A DNA stretch of 64,000 nt from Spongiibacter thalassae (GCF_012272835.1 NZ_JAAWWK010000002.1:915856-979855); one strand, 5' to 3'; counted from the first letter of the stretch, positions 52,704 through 62,589 are shown. Translations and numbers: made by a program. The notes: generated from the sequence alone by a model not told the origin.

Positions 52704-54845
52704 TCAGGTGGCGGCCCCGTTACGGCTATTTTCCAGAACTTGCTCCAGCGGAAGCGGCTCGGAATACAAAAAGCCCTGGCCCAAAATACAGCCTGCTTTC
52801 ACTAACATTCTCGCCTGATTTTCGTTCTCCACGCCTTCACCAATTACACTGATGCCCAAAGCATCGGCCAAAACGATAATGCCTGAAAGTAAGTCTGCTT
52901 TCGGGTTCCCCTGCTGTTCAATGCCATCGAGGAATCGGCGGTCAAGCTTTATGTTGGCGTAAGGGTATTTTTGCAGCGTATAAAGGGAGGTTGTTCCTGC
53001 GCCAAAGTCATCCAATACAATCTTAAAGCCAAGCTCGATAAGTCGATTCAGATGTCGCGCAACAATCTCGCTGTCTTCACAGACGGTAGCCTCAGAGACT
53101 TCAATATTGACTTTTGTTGGCAGGCTCCGGTTCAGGGAGCAGAGGAACTCTATATGGTCGAGGACTTCTTCTGAATGTAGTTGTGATCCAGAAAGATTAA
53201 TCGACACTGGCACGTCTATGCCGTAGCTTTCCATCACGTCAATGCCCTGGTACACGTCTGAGAACATCGCCGTGCCCATTTTGGCCATTAGTGGCCCACT
53301 CTCTATTGACGAGAAAAAATAACTGGGACTGAACACCTTGTCGTCCACAACAAGGCGCACCAGGGATTCGTAGCCGACGATTTCACCGGTTCTCATGTCG
53401 TGAACCGACTGGTAATAGGGCTGCAGTTTTTTGTTCTTGATGCCGATATCGACTTCATTTTTGACCTTGCGGATTGCGAGGACGCTGTTGTCGGGGTTCG
53501 GGTTATAAAACTCTGCACGATTCTTGCCGGCAGACTTTGCTTGATACATGGCAGAGTCGGCGGCCTGCACGAGGCCGTCGCTTGTCAGGGCGTCTTCAGG
53601 GTACTGGGCGATGCCGACAGACGCGCCGCAGGTGTGTTTCACTGCGCGGATGGTAAAGGGCTTGGCTAGTCCCGTACAGATTTTGTCGGCAATGATCTTG
53701 ACGCCGTCCCGTTCAGCATCTCCGGTAATCAAGACCACAAACTCGTCGCCGCCCAGTCGGGCGAGGAAGTCACTCTCCCGCAAGCAGTTCTTGATGCGTT
53801 GCGTGGCTTTGATCAGCAGCTCATCGCCATAGTCGTGGCCGTAGCGGTCATTAATTTGTTTGAAATTGTCAAGGTCGATAAACAGGAGATACAGGGGTTC
53901 GCCGCTACGCTGCGAGTCACCAAACATACGTGCATAGTTGGCATTAAAGCCGGCCCTGTTGCAAATGCCGGTAAGTGTATCGACCTGGGCAGAGCGAACC
54001 AGTTCGCTTTCGATGCGCACCTGATCTGAAATGTTTTCCAGCATATATACGCAAAGGGACTCGCCGCTGCGCTCATCGTCAACGATGGATACCGTGACAT
54101 TGCAGTCTACGTGGCGACGATTTTTATCGACAATAGATACGCGCCCCTTCCAGAAATTTTTCTCTTCGAGGCTTTTAACGATTTCATCTTCGTAGCCGTC
54201 GCGGGCGTTTTTTGCGTATAGACGGCGGTCGCTCAGGCCGACAATTTCGGTTTCTCTAATACCGAACAGTTCGGTGAAGCCGTTGTTCGCGGCGACAACT
54301 TTTTTGTCTTTGTCGGTGATATATATCGCGTGCCGGGAGTTCTCGTAGATAGTTCGATAAAGATTGCCCTGACCGAGGATACCTTGCTGGCTGCTGGCAT
54401 AGGGCATACAGAAATGGTAGGTAATGCCATCGACCAGCTCGATGCGCTCCATATAGACGTGCACCGGCTGTACTGATTCACGCGCTCTAAGGGCAAGCTC
54501 GAAAGGGCGGCGCTCGCCAACAACGATGCCTATTTCTTCAACCCAGTCGAAAAACTGCTTGGCGCCCTTAACAATATACTGCCCCAGATGGTTGCGGCGG
54601 CCATTGTTACTGGTCAGATCGACGGTACTGCCCAACATTTCCCGGGCACAATAATTGGCACGCAGAATTCCAAGACGCTCATCTGTAATCAAACAGGGTA
54701 CGGGGCTGTGTTCAAACGCCAGATAAAAGACCCCCGGAGTAAATTCGTTCGGTTGTCTTTCAATTACGTCTGAAGTTGTCAATTCTGTGCTATCTGCCGC
54801 CATTTGTGTCGCAGTGTCCTCCTGCTTGCCCCGGAACACGGTCAT
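52704..54845 (-). CDS. PAS-GGDEF-EAL bifunctional cyclic-di-GMP protein
   Basis: A 713-residue sensor and cyclic-di-GMP enzyme. A first PAS-like region lies at about 35-145 and a second PAS at about 160-275. The GGDEF domain has an intact GGDEF (365-369) and an I-site RESD (356-359) for product inhibition. The EAL domain retains Glu493 in YESLVR, Asn550, DDFGAG (612-617), Lys633 and the EGVEN segment, so both synthesis and hydrolysis are plausible. No transmembrane helix is evident. It lies 97 bp downstream of the CheB-CheR gene. Confidence 0.92.
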   Translation of the reverse strand: MTVFRGKQEDTATQMAADSTELTTSDVIERQPNEFTPGVFYLAFEHSPVPCLITDERLGILRANYCAREMLGSTVDLTSNNGRRNHLGQYIVKGAKQFFDWVEEIGIVVGERRPFELALRARESVQPVHVYMERIELVDGITYHFCMPYASSQQGILGQGNLYRTIYENSRHAIYITDKDKKVVAANNGFTELFGIRETEIVGLSDRRLYAKNARDGYEDEIVKSLEEKNFWKGRVSIVDKNRRHVDCNVTVSIVDDERSGESLCVYMLENISDQVRIESELVRSAQVDTLTGICNRAGFNANYARMFGDSQRSGEPLYLLFIDLDNFKQINDRYGHDYGDELLIKATQRIKNCLRESDFLARLGGDEFVVLITGDAERDGVKIIADKICTGLAKPFTIRAVKHTCGASVGIAQYPEDALTSDGLVQAADSAMYQAKSAGKNRAEFYNPNPDNSVLAIRKVKNEVDIGIKNKKLQPYYQSVHDMRTGEIVGYESLVRLVVDDKVFSPSYFFSSIESGPLMAKMGTAMFSDVYQGIDVMESYGIDVPVSINLSGSQLHSEEVLDHIEFLCSLNRSLPTKVNIEVSEATVCEDSEIVARHLNRLIELGFKIVLDDFGAGTTSLYTLQKYPYANIKLDRRFLDGIEQQGNPKADLLSGIIVLADALGISVIGEGVENENQARMLVKAGCILGQGFLYSEPLPLEQVLENSRNGAAT

Positions 54846-54942
54846 TTTCCCGCGTAATGGGTATTACATTACGTCCAGTGTTATTTTACGCGGGAACCCA
54901 ATAAGCGGATTCGGGGCGGCCAATATGAGTTTCCCGCCCCGG

Positions 54943-57900
54943 TTATTTCTTCGACGCAAAAAAGGTTACCAACATTTTTTCTGGCAAACCGCTATCTTGA
55001 TTGACTTCATAAATGGTGTGGTTTGAGTATACATGTAGATACTCGTCGGTGTCTTTGCACTTGAATTTGTGCGCTGTTGGGTAGGTTTTGCCGATATCTC
55101 CTTTGGCGACACTGGCAAAGTGCTCCCGCATCTTGTCGCGATCCTCGGGGTGGAAGAGGGTGAAGAAATCATCACCATTCACCAGTTGCACATCCTTTAA
55201 GGTATACCCGAGCAGCTCGGTAAAGGGCGGGTTGGTATATTCCACCGATTGGGTGTTGAAATTGTAGATATATGCGCCATTCAAGCTGCTGTTAAGGATG
55301 TAGTTGATTTTGACCTTGTGAGCGCTTTCGTTGCTTTCGAAGCTCTTCTTCTCGGTGATATCCGTCATGCTACCCATAACTTTTACCGCCTGCTTAAGGT
55401 CGTTGAAAGACACTACCGCATCAATGGCAATGTACTTCACTTCCTTGTTGTGCCCTTCATATTTGAACACAAAGGGCTGCTTTGCCGAGCCGGTCAGCAG
55501 GTTGCGTAGATGGTCTTCAAGCCGGTTGCGGTCTTCGGGGTGAGCGATGCCGATAAATGCCTCGAAAGAGGGGTAAAAGATCTTTCGGTCAAAGCCAAAT
55601 AGCTGGTAACAGCCATTGCTCCAGGTCATTTTCCGTGAAGGAATATCCCACAGCCATGAGCCCGTGCGACCAATTCGCTCTGCTTCCTCAAGCAGGCTGT
55701 TTGTCTGTTCCAGCTCAGAGCGCAGGCGCAGCAATTCGTTGCGCTGCTGATCTTTCTCTTCGTAGGCCATGCGCAGTTCAGCGTAGGCCGTTTGCAGCTC
55801 TTCGTTGGTGGACTGCAGCTCCTCGTTGGTGGTTTCCAGTTCCTCGTTTGAACTTTGCAGTTCTTCGTTCGAGCTTTGCAGCTCCTCGTTCATGGACTGC
55901 ATTTCTTCGTTGGAGGTTTCGAGCTCCTCGATGACGTCCTGCAGCTGTTCCTTGGTTTTGTTGAGGAGTCGCTGTTGCTCCAGCGCAATCATTTTGCCAC
56001 TGCCATCGTCAGTGGAGTCCGCGCGGATCGGTAGATTGTTGTCTTTTTCGATATGGCAGAAAATCAGCACCAACGCGCCCAAGGGGGCTTCGCGAACGAT
56101 GTTGACGACGGTGAGCTTCACCCAATGGGTCTCGCCGCCCACCACCAGATTCTGGTAACCGGTGCTGACCATCTCCTCGCCGCGATCAATGGAGTGCAGG
56201 GCGGAACGCAAATCTACTGTCAGCAGTGGGTTCAGGTTTTTGTAGATATTGTTGGTAGGTAGTCCCTCGGGGCGTACCAGCAATGGATTCGAGCCCTGGG
56301 TGTAAATGATGTCCAGATTTTCATTGATCAGAATCGCATTGGGGAAAACAAACTCCCTGATGCGCTGGGTAATCAGCTCGGACAGTTTCTCATCCAGGTT
56401 CAGGTTCAGGCGCTTGGAGTGGGATATCGGCGCCGCTGATGGCGTCTCCACATAATCCACGATAGTTCTGCGCTTCAGACTGCGCTCCGGCGGGAGTTTT
56501 TTGCCGATATAGACGGATTCGTAGATCTTTCCTGACTTCGATAGCTGCCGGTACTGCTCTTGAAAAACGCCAATGGACTCCGACTGACCAAGCATCAGCA
56601 AGCCCTTGGGGTTCAGTGCGTAATGGAATATCGGCAACACCTGACGCTGAAGCTCCAAAGTGAAGTAAATCATCAGGTTACGACAGGTTATTAAATCCAG
56701 TCTGAGGAATGGCGGATCGCTGTTAACATCATGTATCGAGAAAATCACCATGGCCTTGATGGGCTTGATGACCTCGTACTGGTCGCCATTTACCACGAAG
56801 AATTTTTTGCGCACGGCTTTGGGCAGGTTTTGCAGCGCCGCCTCAGGGTAGACCGCATTGCGTGCGTAGTTAATCGCCCGACTATCGATGTCAGTGGCAA
56901 AGATCTGGATTTTGTAGTCGTTGATCCTGGAGCCGAGAATGTCACTGATGACCATCGCGACGGAGTAGGGCTCCTCGCCGGTCGAACACCCGGTACACCA
57001 TACCCGTATAATCTTGTCTTCCTTGCGCTCAATGTATTGCGCGAGCTCATTCTTGAGAATATCGAAGGCTCGAGCGTCCCTGAAGAACGAGGTCACACCA
57101 ATTAGCATGTCGTTGAACAGGAAGCTGACCTCATCGGTGTGCAGATTCAGGTGCTTCAGATAATCAGCGGCCTTGGCAATCTTCAGGGAGGCCATGCGCC
57201 GCTCGATACGGCGAATAATGGTGTTCTCTTTGTACAAGCCAAAATCGACATTACAGTGTATTTTCAGTTGCCGAATAATGGAGTTGTAAATATCGCGCGA
57301 GACCGTCGATTCGTCTTCCCGCGAGCGGGCGATGGGAAACATCAGAACGTTTTTCAGTTCTTCGCCAATCTCTGACGCGGGCAGTATCAAGTCAACGTTG
57401 CCTGAGTTGATCGCCGCGTTGGGCATACCGTTATATTTGGCGGTATTGGGGTCTTGAACAATGCCAAGTCCGTTTTCACCTTTGATGGCTCGAATGCCCC
57501 GTGCACCGTCGCTGCCGGTTCCGGACAGTATTACGCCAATCGAATGCTCACCTTTAACCGTGGCGATGGACTCAAACAACATATCGACCGAAGGGCGAGG
57601 GGTGTGGCGGATTTCGGGGTAGCTGGTGAGCCTGATGACATCGCCAGGGGATAGCTCAATATTGTAATTTGGCGGACAAATATAGATAGTATTGGGCTGG
57701 AGTACGGTGCCATCTTCCGCCGCAAATATCGGAATTGTCGAATCTTTTTCCAATAAGTCGACCATCATGCTCTTGTAGGACGGCGATAGATGCTGCGCCA
57801 CAATGAAGCTGATGTTGGTGTCGCTGGGCAGGTTGGACACCATTGCCTGGAGTGCCTCGAGCCCACCCGCACTTGCGCCGATACCCACAACCGTCAGCAC

Positions 57901-57963
57901 GCCCGCTTCTCGCTTCGTTGTGCTGCCATCGCCGGAGGTGGTCGACAACTTTTTCTCACTCAT
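54943..57963 (-). CDS. CheB-CheR-PAS fusion protein without a kinase domain
   Basis: A 1006-residue cytoplasmic fusion protein. CheB-type methylesterase is at about 20-205 with the triad residues in GIGASAGG (Ser), [11 protein letters not shown] (His) and SGTGSDGA (Asp). CheR methyltransferase follows at about 215-475 ([31 protein letters not shown]). A PAS-like segment lies at about 530-640, then a long coiled coil of NEEL(Q/E) heptads (about 660-750), and two PAS domains to the C-terminus. No receiver precedes CheB and no HisKA/HATPase follows the last PAS, which ends [11 protein letters not shown] 57963 is preceded by AAGGAACC. The target receptor is unknown. Confidence 0.92.
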   Translation of the reverse strand: MSEKKLSTTSGDGSTTKREAGVLTVVGIGASAGGLEALQAMVSNLPSDTNISFIVAQHLSPSYKSMMVDLLEKDSTIPIFAAEDGTVLQPNTIYICPPNYNIELSPGDVIRLTSYPEIRHTPRPSVDMLFESIATVKGEHSIGVILSGTGSDGARGIRAIKGENGLGIVQDPNTAKYNGMPNAAINSGNVDLILPASEIGEELKNVLMFPIARSREDESTVSRDIYNSIIRQLKIHCNVDFGLYKENTIIRRIERRMASLKIAKAADYLKHLNLHTDEVSFLFNDMLIGVTSFFRDARAFDILKNELAQYIERKEDKIIRVWCTGCSTGEEPYSVAMVISDILGSRINDYKIQIFATDIDSRAINYARNAVYPEAALQNLPKAVRKKFFVVNGDQYEVIKPIKAMVIFSIHDVNSDPPFLRLDLITCRNLMIYFTLELQRQVLPIFHYALNPKGLLMLGQSESIGVFQEQYRQLSKSGKIYESVYIGKKLPPERSLKRRTIVDYVETPSAAPISHSKRLNLNLDEKLSELITQRIREFVFPNAILINENLDIIYTQGSNPLLVRPEGLPTNNIYKNLNPLLTVDLRSALHSIDRGEEMVSTGYQNLVVGGETHWVKLTVVNIVREAPLGALVLIFCHIEKDNNLPIRADSTDDGSGKMIALEQQRLLNKTKEQLQDVIEELETSNEEMQSMNEELQSSNEELQSSNEELETTNEELQSTNEELQTAYAELRMAYEEKDQQRNELLRLRSELEQTNSLLEEAERIGRTGSWLWDIPSRKMTWSNGCYQLFGFDRKIFYPSFEAFIGIAHPEDRNRLEDHLRNLLTGSAKQPFVFKYEGHNKEVKYIAIDAVVSFNDLKQAVKVMGSMTDITEKKSFESNESAHKVKINYILNSSLNGAYIYNFNTQSVEYTNPPFTELLGYTLKDVQLVNGDDFFTLFHPEDRDKMREHFASVAKGDIGKTYPTAHKFKCKDTDEYLHVYSNHTIYEVNQDSGLPEKMLVTFFASKK
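55790..55935. repeat. Degenerate 21-bp tandem repeat encoding a heptad coiled coil
   Basis: Within the CheB-CheR gene the plus strand repeats a CTGCAGCTCCTCGTTGGTGG-like unit about six times. It encodes the protein heptads of the type SNEELQS and TNEELQS. The 21-bp period equals seven codons. Confidence 0.7.
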
Positions 57964-58420
57964 TACCCAGGTTCCTTCCAAAAAACTGTTGTCGCCAATA
58001 TAACCAGAGAATAGCGGATGCCGTGTAAATCTTACTTTTCAATGCCGTACACGACAGATGTACTGCATTTTAAAGCAGACCGGTGCACAAATACTATTCC
58101 CAAGCTACGGTATAAAGCCTGTAAAATCAATTACATTCGACATCAAGAAGTGACAGGCTCAACCTTGTTCACGCCTTGAGAACTTAGTTGCCAAGTTGTG
58201 ACGGGTAGTAAAATCAGAGTATAGGCGGAGCTAGTATTATACGTGCAAGAAGGTGCTCTGGATTGCTGTAAATTCCTGCTGTTTTCGTTCGGGTAGCGTT
58301 TAGCTCCGCCGTGGGTGAGGGAGCGTGGCTGTTTGGATTGAAAAGAGGTGTGTCTGCACGCGATCAGGGCATCGGGGCGGCCTGGTGTTTGGGGCGTGCA
58401 GCGCATTAAGCAGGGGGGGG
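57964..58420. other. Intergenic region with no recognised gene
   Basis: Upstream of the CheB-CheR gene, 457 bp hold no convincing coding sequence. It contains the presumed promoter of that gene on the minus strand. The base composition drops into the lower-GC accessory region to the right. No terminator or repeat stands out. Confidence 0.6.
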
Positions 58421-58906
58421 CTAGCTGACCTCGCCCCGCTCTGAGGCCCAAAAAACCCCCTCGAGTCGCGCGACACCGGCTTCTCTGGCGGCAATGGCCA
58501 AGCGCTTGGCCTTGCGTTCGCCGTAGGTTTGCACTGAAAAAGTGGCTTTTTCACTTTCGTTTTTGGCTGTTGGCCAGTGGGCTTCCCAGTACCAGATCTC
58601 TTTCACACAACCATCTTTTAGCTTATAGCGTTTTGCGTAGCGGTAGACCCCGGTAATGCCGGATTTATTGTGGCGGCGAAGGGTCGAGCAAAATTGCTTG
58701 CGCGTTGTTGGCGGGTGGGCGGCGATGGTTTCATCGCGAAATTGCTTTGCTGCGGCCAAAGCCTTGCGCTTGCCGCCGAACTTCTTGTCGGGAAAATTCT
58801 TGACGATCATCTTCCGCTGACGTCGTAAGCTTACTCGCCACGCATGGGTGCGATGAATATCGTCATCGATGCGTGAGATTCCATACATTGCTTTGCTTTT
58901 GGGCAT
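58421..58906 (-). CDS. Bacterial AP2-domain DNA-binding protein
   Basis: A 161-residue basic protein with two AP2/ERF-like repeats. The first is at about 8-60 (YGISRIDDDIHRTHAWRVSL, then FGGKRKALAAAKQFRDE). The second is at about 80-150 (GITGVYRYAKRYKLKDG, YWEAHWP, then YGERKAKRLAIAAREAG). AP2 domains occur in plant regulators and in bacterial and phage homing endonucleases and transposon-associated proteins. Here no nuclease domain is present. ATG 58906 is preceded by AAGAGCAG. It opens the accessory region, so mobile-element association is likely. Its role is unknown. Confidence 0.7.
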   Translation of the reverse strand: MPKSKAMYGISRIDDDIHRTHAWRVSLRRQRKMIVKNFPDKKFGGKRKALAAAKQFRDETIAAHPPTTRKQFCSTLRRHNKSGITGVYRYAKRYKLKDGCVKEIWYWEAHWPTAKNESEKATFSVQTYGERKAKRLAIAAREAGVARLEGVFWASERGEVS

Positions 58907-59973
58907 ATTACTGCTCTTGAAACCTTGTCATTGTTTGCGTAACCGTCAGTACCTGGCGGAGAGATCATATCGCTCTCATAAGAACCAGATGCCAAGAGGT
59001 AGGGGGAAGGTGGTGCTGCACTAAAACCGGACAAAACAGGCTGTTCGTCCGTCATCGACGGCATTCCTAGCGAGCTTTGTGCCAACCCCGCAAAATACGC
59101 TCATGGCGCCCATTCTAGCCAATATTGAGCCATTTAGCAGCGATCCAGATAGAAAATACCTGACTAAAACTCGGTTGGACGAGCGACCTAAGAAATATTG
59201 TTGCGTTAAACGTGTATCTATATGCGTCGATTATTAGATAAATTGCAGTGATATTGTTGGATGTGGAGCGGCTGTGTATTTTTTGACTTTTTTGTCAATA
59301 GCAACAAAGAGTCGTCGTAGTAACCGCTTATGTGGCGGTTATAAGCACAGCTACCAATAAGAATAGGCGTGAGAGAATCCGTTTTCGAGCGGTGCAGCAG
59401 AAGAAGCAAAGAGTATTTGTTGCCAGTCAAGCCGGTTGGTCATCCAAGCAAAGCGTCATCACTGGTGAAGAGCCAAATGGCTGATATTTGGAGATGATTG
59501 TCAACTCCCATACACACAAGATTAGCAAGTTTTTCTATTCCTAGGGAATAAACACCAGCATCCCATTTTTCACGCAAAGCTAGCAAATAGGCAACCGGGG
59601 TATTGGTCGCGCAAGCCTATTGATAGAAAACCATTGATTCAGCCTACTGCTTCGGGGCGCTAATTTTTTTGCAAAACAAAGGCCGGCCTTTTAATTTGTC
59701 TCCAGCGTCACGCAGGCAGCCAGTCACTGTTTCCGCTTCGTTGAGACAAGTGAACAAGTGGGTTCGTCCCATTAACACCCTGGTGAGCAGCATAACTCGT
59801 TGGAATATAAAATAACGATTTAATAATATAGAGGAATATCTGACGGCAGTATAAGGAATTAGTCTTCGTTTGTAGGACGCTTGCTAATGGCGAGGAGGCC
59901 GCTATGCCATTGATACTATTTATAAATACCAAGACTATGTAACAGCCAGTTCAGTGATAAAGGGGCCAACGGC
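58907..59973. other. Low-GC intergenic region without recognisable genes
   Basis: About 1.07 kb in which only short frames without family resemblance were found. The stretch is visibly more AT-rich than the flanking chromosome. It may hold fragments of decayed mobile DNA. I see no tRNA, repeat array or terminator. Confidence 0.5.
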
Positions 59974-60389
59974 CTATTCGTTGCCTTTCCTGTTTTGATG
60001 GATTTCAGAGGCCAGCTCTCCATCGTGTTTCTTGGTTGAGTAGGGCGAGGTGATAATTGTGGCATTGACAATCGTGCCTTCACTCGTCATCAGCCCTCGC
60101 TGCCGAAGCCGGGTGTTCAAGACTTTGCCCAGGTCCTTCCTAATAGCGGAAGCGGAGGGTCGTACTTTGATCGGGTAGTCGATCTGACAAGCGCAGCCCT
60201 GCAAAGTAACGCATGGACTCGATCTCGTAAAGGGCACCCTGTCGCCGGATCGCTGAGGTGGTAGAACAATTGCAGGCAGTGCACCCAATACATAAAAGTT
60301 AGCGGGTAGGGCGGTTTTCCATCAATTTGCTGGCCCAGGTATAGATACGAAAATACGCCGATCACCAGCCACTGCATCGGCGGGCGCAA
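59974..60389 (-). pseudogene. Frameshifted IS5-type transposase remnant
   Basis: Minus-strand sequence reads as an IS5-family transposase split over frames. It begins with GKPPYPLTFMYWVHCLQLFYHLSDPA, moves to LYEIESMRYFAGLRLSD and DRLPDQSTTLRFRY, then a stop. It resumes with LGKVLNTRLRQRGLMTSEG, TIVNATIITSPYSTKK and SEIHQNRKGNE before a stop at 59974. The N-terminal helix and the whole C-terminal half are missing, so it is inactive. The family call rests on the TIVxATII-PSSTK and EIHQxxKGN motifs. Confidence 0.8.
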
Positions 60390-60683
60390 CAGTTTACTTG
60401 GGCCGGAGTCTCGATCTTGCGCTCCGTACTGGCAGATTGGGGGGCGCTATGACTAGAGCTGCAGCCCTTGATTGAACCCTCCTTAAAGAGCTCGCCGACG
60501 AAGCCCCAGTGGTGATGCTGGTCCCAGGGGAAAAAACGTACTCATAAGGCCTATTGGACTGATACCTCAACTCGGTACTCGGCCGCATAGGGCGTGGTCT
60601 ATGACTTCGAGCGACAGCGGCATGAAAAATCAAAGCCCACCGATGATTGATTGTAGCACTGGCTTATCGCAAAATGACAGCAT

Positions 60684-60911
60684 GTGCAGGATGGCAGTGG
60701 CACGGCCAGAGCGATCGACTACAGCTTAAAACGCTGGGGTGCCTTGATCCGCTATCTCGATGACGGTGCTATCCCTATCGACAACAACTGGGTGGATAAC
60801 CAAATTCGACCCTGGGTGCTCGGAGGCTCAAACTGGTTGTTTACAGGTTCAGCGCGCAGTGGCCAGTGGGTGGCGACTAACTCGGGCATTTTTACAGCAT
60901 TGCCCAAATAA
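60684..60911 (+). pseudogene. IS66-type TnpC transposase remnant (C-terminal end)
   Basis: The plus strand encodes ARAIDYSLKRWGALIRYLDD, then IPIDNNWVDNQIRPWVLGG and SNWLFTGSARSGQ, a clear match to the C-terminal core of IS66 TnpC. The last residues before the stop (WVATNSGIFTALPK) no longer resemble IS66. A further scrap, GVVYDFERQRH at about 60595-60630, also reads like TnpC but is separated by stops. The remaining 60390-60683 stretch holds nothing else I recognise. This is a decayed element, distinct from the copy at 62590. Confidence 0.78.
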
Positions 60912-62303
60912 TAGCTCAGGAAGTTGGCCTTCTAGGCCCTTAGATTTAATGATGTCCTCAATGTAAGGGTGGATATCTGGCAGTTCAGGCCTGAAAACTC
61001 GTTTTGGAATTAGGACTTTTAAGGTATTTGAGTCCTCAAGTGTACAATAAAAGTCGCTGAACATATGTGCTGTAGGGTCAAGAAATGGCTCTGTTCTGTC
61101 GGTTACAAATCGGTTAGGCTCATAACCAGCGTCTGAAAAAAAGTGCTGGATGGCAATATTGCTATATATAGTTTTAAAGCAAGTTACCAAATCCAAAAAA
61201 TAGAATAATTTCTGGAGTGTTTGTGGATACTCATACGCAATTTGGCTTTCCCCTAATTCTGTAGAGTACAATTTCTTAGAAATCTGGAGCGGCTGAGGGA
61301 CTAGGGGCTGGCAGGAGTCAAATCCTAGTGGGTTTCGATAGTACCAAGAGGCACGCTGGTAGCGAACGCGAACATCGTTTACGCGGTATCGAAAGGCAAA
61401 ATAAAACCAAAGCGTAAAAGCCGAACAGAGTGCGCACGGCATAATTTCTGGGAAGATTGGGTCAAAGGGTTGATACAGCTGGTTAAGTGTCTTGGGCACA
61501 ACCGTATGTCCACTTTGCATACCTGATCGAGTTATAAACTGTACCGCTTTTCGGCGCCATCTCCGCTCCCAGGGAATGAGCGGGCCGCGAGATTTCCATG
61601 TTTGGCTGCTTAAATTCTGCAATTCAAGGCTTGCCTTTTTCCTTTTTGCACAGAATTGTAAAACACTACTAAGTGAGATGCCGGCACATCTCAATTCTTG
61701 TACTTTCGAAGGGTATAGATGGCCAATTATCGACGGATAATCAGGGCTATCAAAATCAATTGAGTTCCGCATCGCATACTCAACTTTTGATTTCGTTGGA
61801 GGATAGGAGACTGGCCAATATCGCTCAAGAGAGGTAGGGAAAAGTATTTCCAGGAGTCTTTGAATTTGGTGATATGGCTGTAGCGGTTGATCATCTAGAC
61901 GGTTAGCAATACTATCTATGGAGACATGAGTGCCGCACATGGGGCAATGATTGCTGTTTTCCTTTAAGGTTTTCAAAGAGGGCCAGCGGCGTTCACAGGT
62001 TGGACACTTGTCAATGAGTGCCAAATTGTGGACAGGGCATTCTTTGACCCATGGTAAGTTAAATAGCGCTGAGTGATAGATTGCAAATGCACATTTAGGG
62101 CAGTTTCGAATGGGTAGAGATTCGCTAGGACAGAAGTATGCCATCCTATATGAATTAATTGGAGGGAGTGTTAAAGCCCGGTTTTTTTGTTCCAGTAAGC
62201 TGTCTTTAGGGGTGGCGAGCTGATTAGCAATAGCGAATCTGCGCCGCATCGCATAACGGCTTTCTCCTGGCTTGCTAAATATTAGCCCTTCATTATATGG
62301 CAC
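60849..62303 (-). CDS. TniQ/TnsD-like zinc-finger protein, 3' end disrupted
   Basis: A 484-residue protein with a cysteine-rich N-terminal part: CPKC (68-71), CPVH (89-92), CPTC (100-103) and CPMC (120-123). The spacing around FNLPWVKECPVHNLALIDKC strongly recalls the zinc finger of TniQ/TnsD target-site proteins of Tn7- and Tn5053-like transposons. The rest of the sequence was not recognised. The last about 18 residues lie antisense to the IS66 remnant, so the native C-terminus was probably lost or replaced. Start is GTG, overlapping the stop of the upstream gene. Its GC content is markedly low. Another zinc-finger family is the alternative. Confidence 0.5.
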   Translation of the reverse strand: MPYNEGLIFSKPGESRYAMRRRFAIANQLATPKDSLLEQKNRALTLPPINSYRMAYFCPSESLPIRNCPKCAFAIYHSALFNLPWVKECPVHNLALIDKCPTCERRWPSLKTLKENSNHCPMCGTHVSIDSIANRLDDQPLQPYHQIQRLLEILFPTSLERYWPVSYPPTKSKVEYAMRNSIDFDSPDYPSIIGHLYPSKVQELRCAGISLSSVLQFCAKRKKASLELQNLSSQTWKSRGPLIPWERRWRRKAVQFITRSGMQSGHTVVPKTLNQLYQPFDPIFPEIMPCALCSAFTLWFYFAFRYRVNDVRVRYQRASWYYRNPLGFDSCQPLVPQPLQISKKLYSTELGESQIAYEYPQTLQKLFYFLDLVTCFKTIYSNIAIQHFFSDAGYEPNRFVTDRTEPFLDPTAHMFSDFYCTLEDSNTLKVLIPKRVFRPELPDIHPYIEDIIKSKGLEGQLPELLFGQCCKNARVSRHPLATAR

Positions 62304-62550
62304 GTTGCAATACCATGGATGGCACTAGCCCTGAAGCATCGATGCTATGACGTATCATGTCGCTAATCTCATCACCGTCTTCTATCCCATACTCTGGCAA
62401 ATAATCGAGGATCAACATCGTCATGGCGGTTATAAAATACTGCATTGGCCAACCTCGAAGTTTTAAGGGCTTTTTGTACTCTTCGCTGTAGATTTTCCAG
62501 ATTTTCGTATCCGTCCGGCCAACACACCTTTCACTCCTGAGCCCAGGCCA
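62293..62550 (-). pseudogene. 3' fragment of an unidentified gene upstream of the TniQ-like gene
   Basis: About 75 C-terminal residues remain (IYSEEYKKPLKLRGWPMQYF, then ITAMTMLILDYLPEYGIED), ending in a TAA that overlaps the next GTG start. The overlap implies that the two genes belonged to one operon. The 5' part is missing where the IS66-type element begins; the exact junction, near 62550, is not defined. By analogy with tniB-tniQ or tnsC-tniQ it could be an ATPase partner, but the visible residues do not show this. Confidence 0.45.
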
Positions 62551-62557
62551 ACATGAT

Positions 62558-62585
62558 GGTGTCCACCTATCTTTAAGTGGACACC
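62558..62585 (+). promoter_or_regulatory. Hairpin just upstream of IS66 tnpA
   Basis: GGTGTCCAC (62558-62566) and GTGGACACC (62577-62585) form a perfect 9-bp stem with a 10-nt loop, ending 4 bp before the tnpA ATG. No Shine-Dalgarno is visible outside it. It may regulate tnpA translation or mark the end of the element. Confidence 0.55.
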
Positions 62586-62589
62586 TAAA

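Noticed and set aside
55790..55935. CRISPR-like array from regularly spaced repeats
   Set aside because: The units are directly adjacent with no spacers and are explained by the heptad coiled coil in the protein.
58143..58451. Minus-strand open frame of about 100 codons beside the AP2 gene
   Set aside because: It overlaps the AP2 gene end, has no ribosome-binding site and shows no family resemblance.
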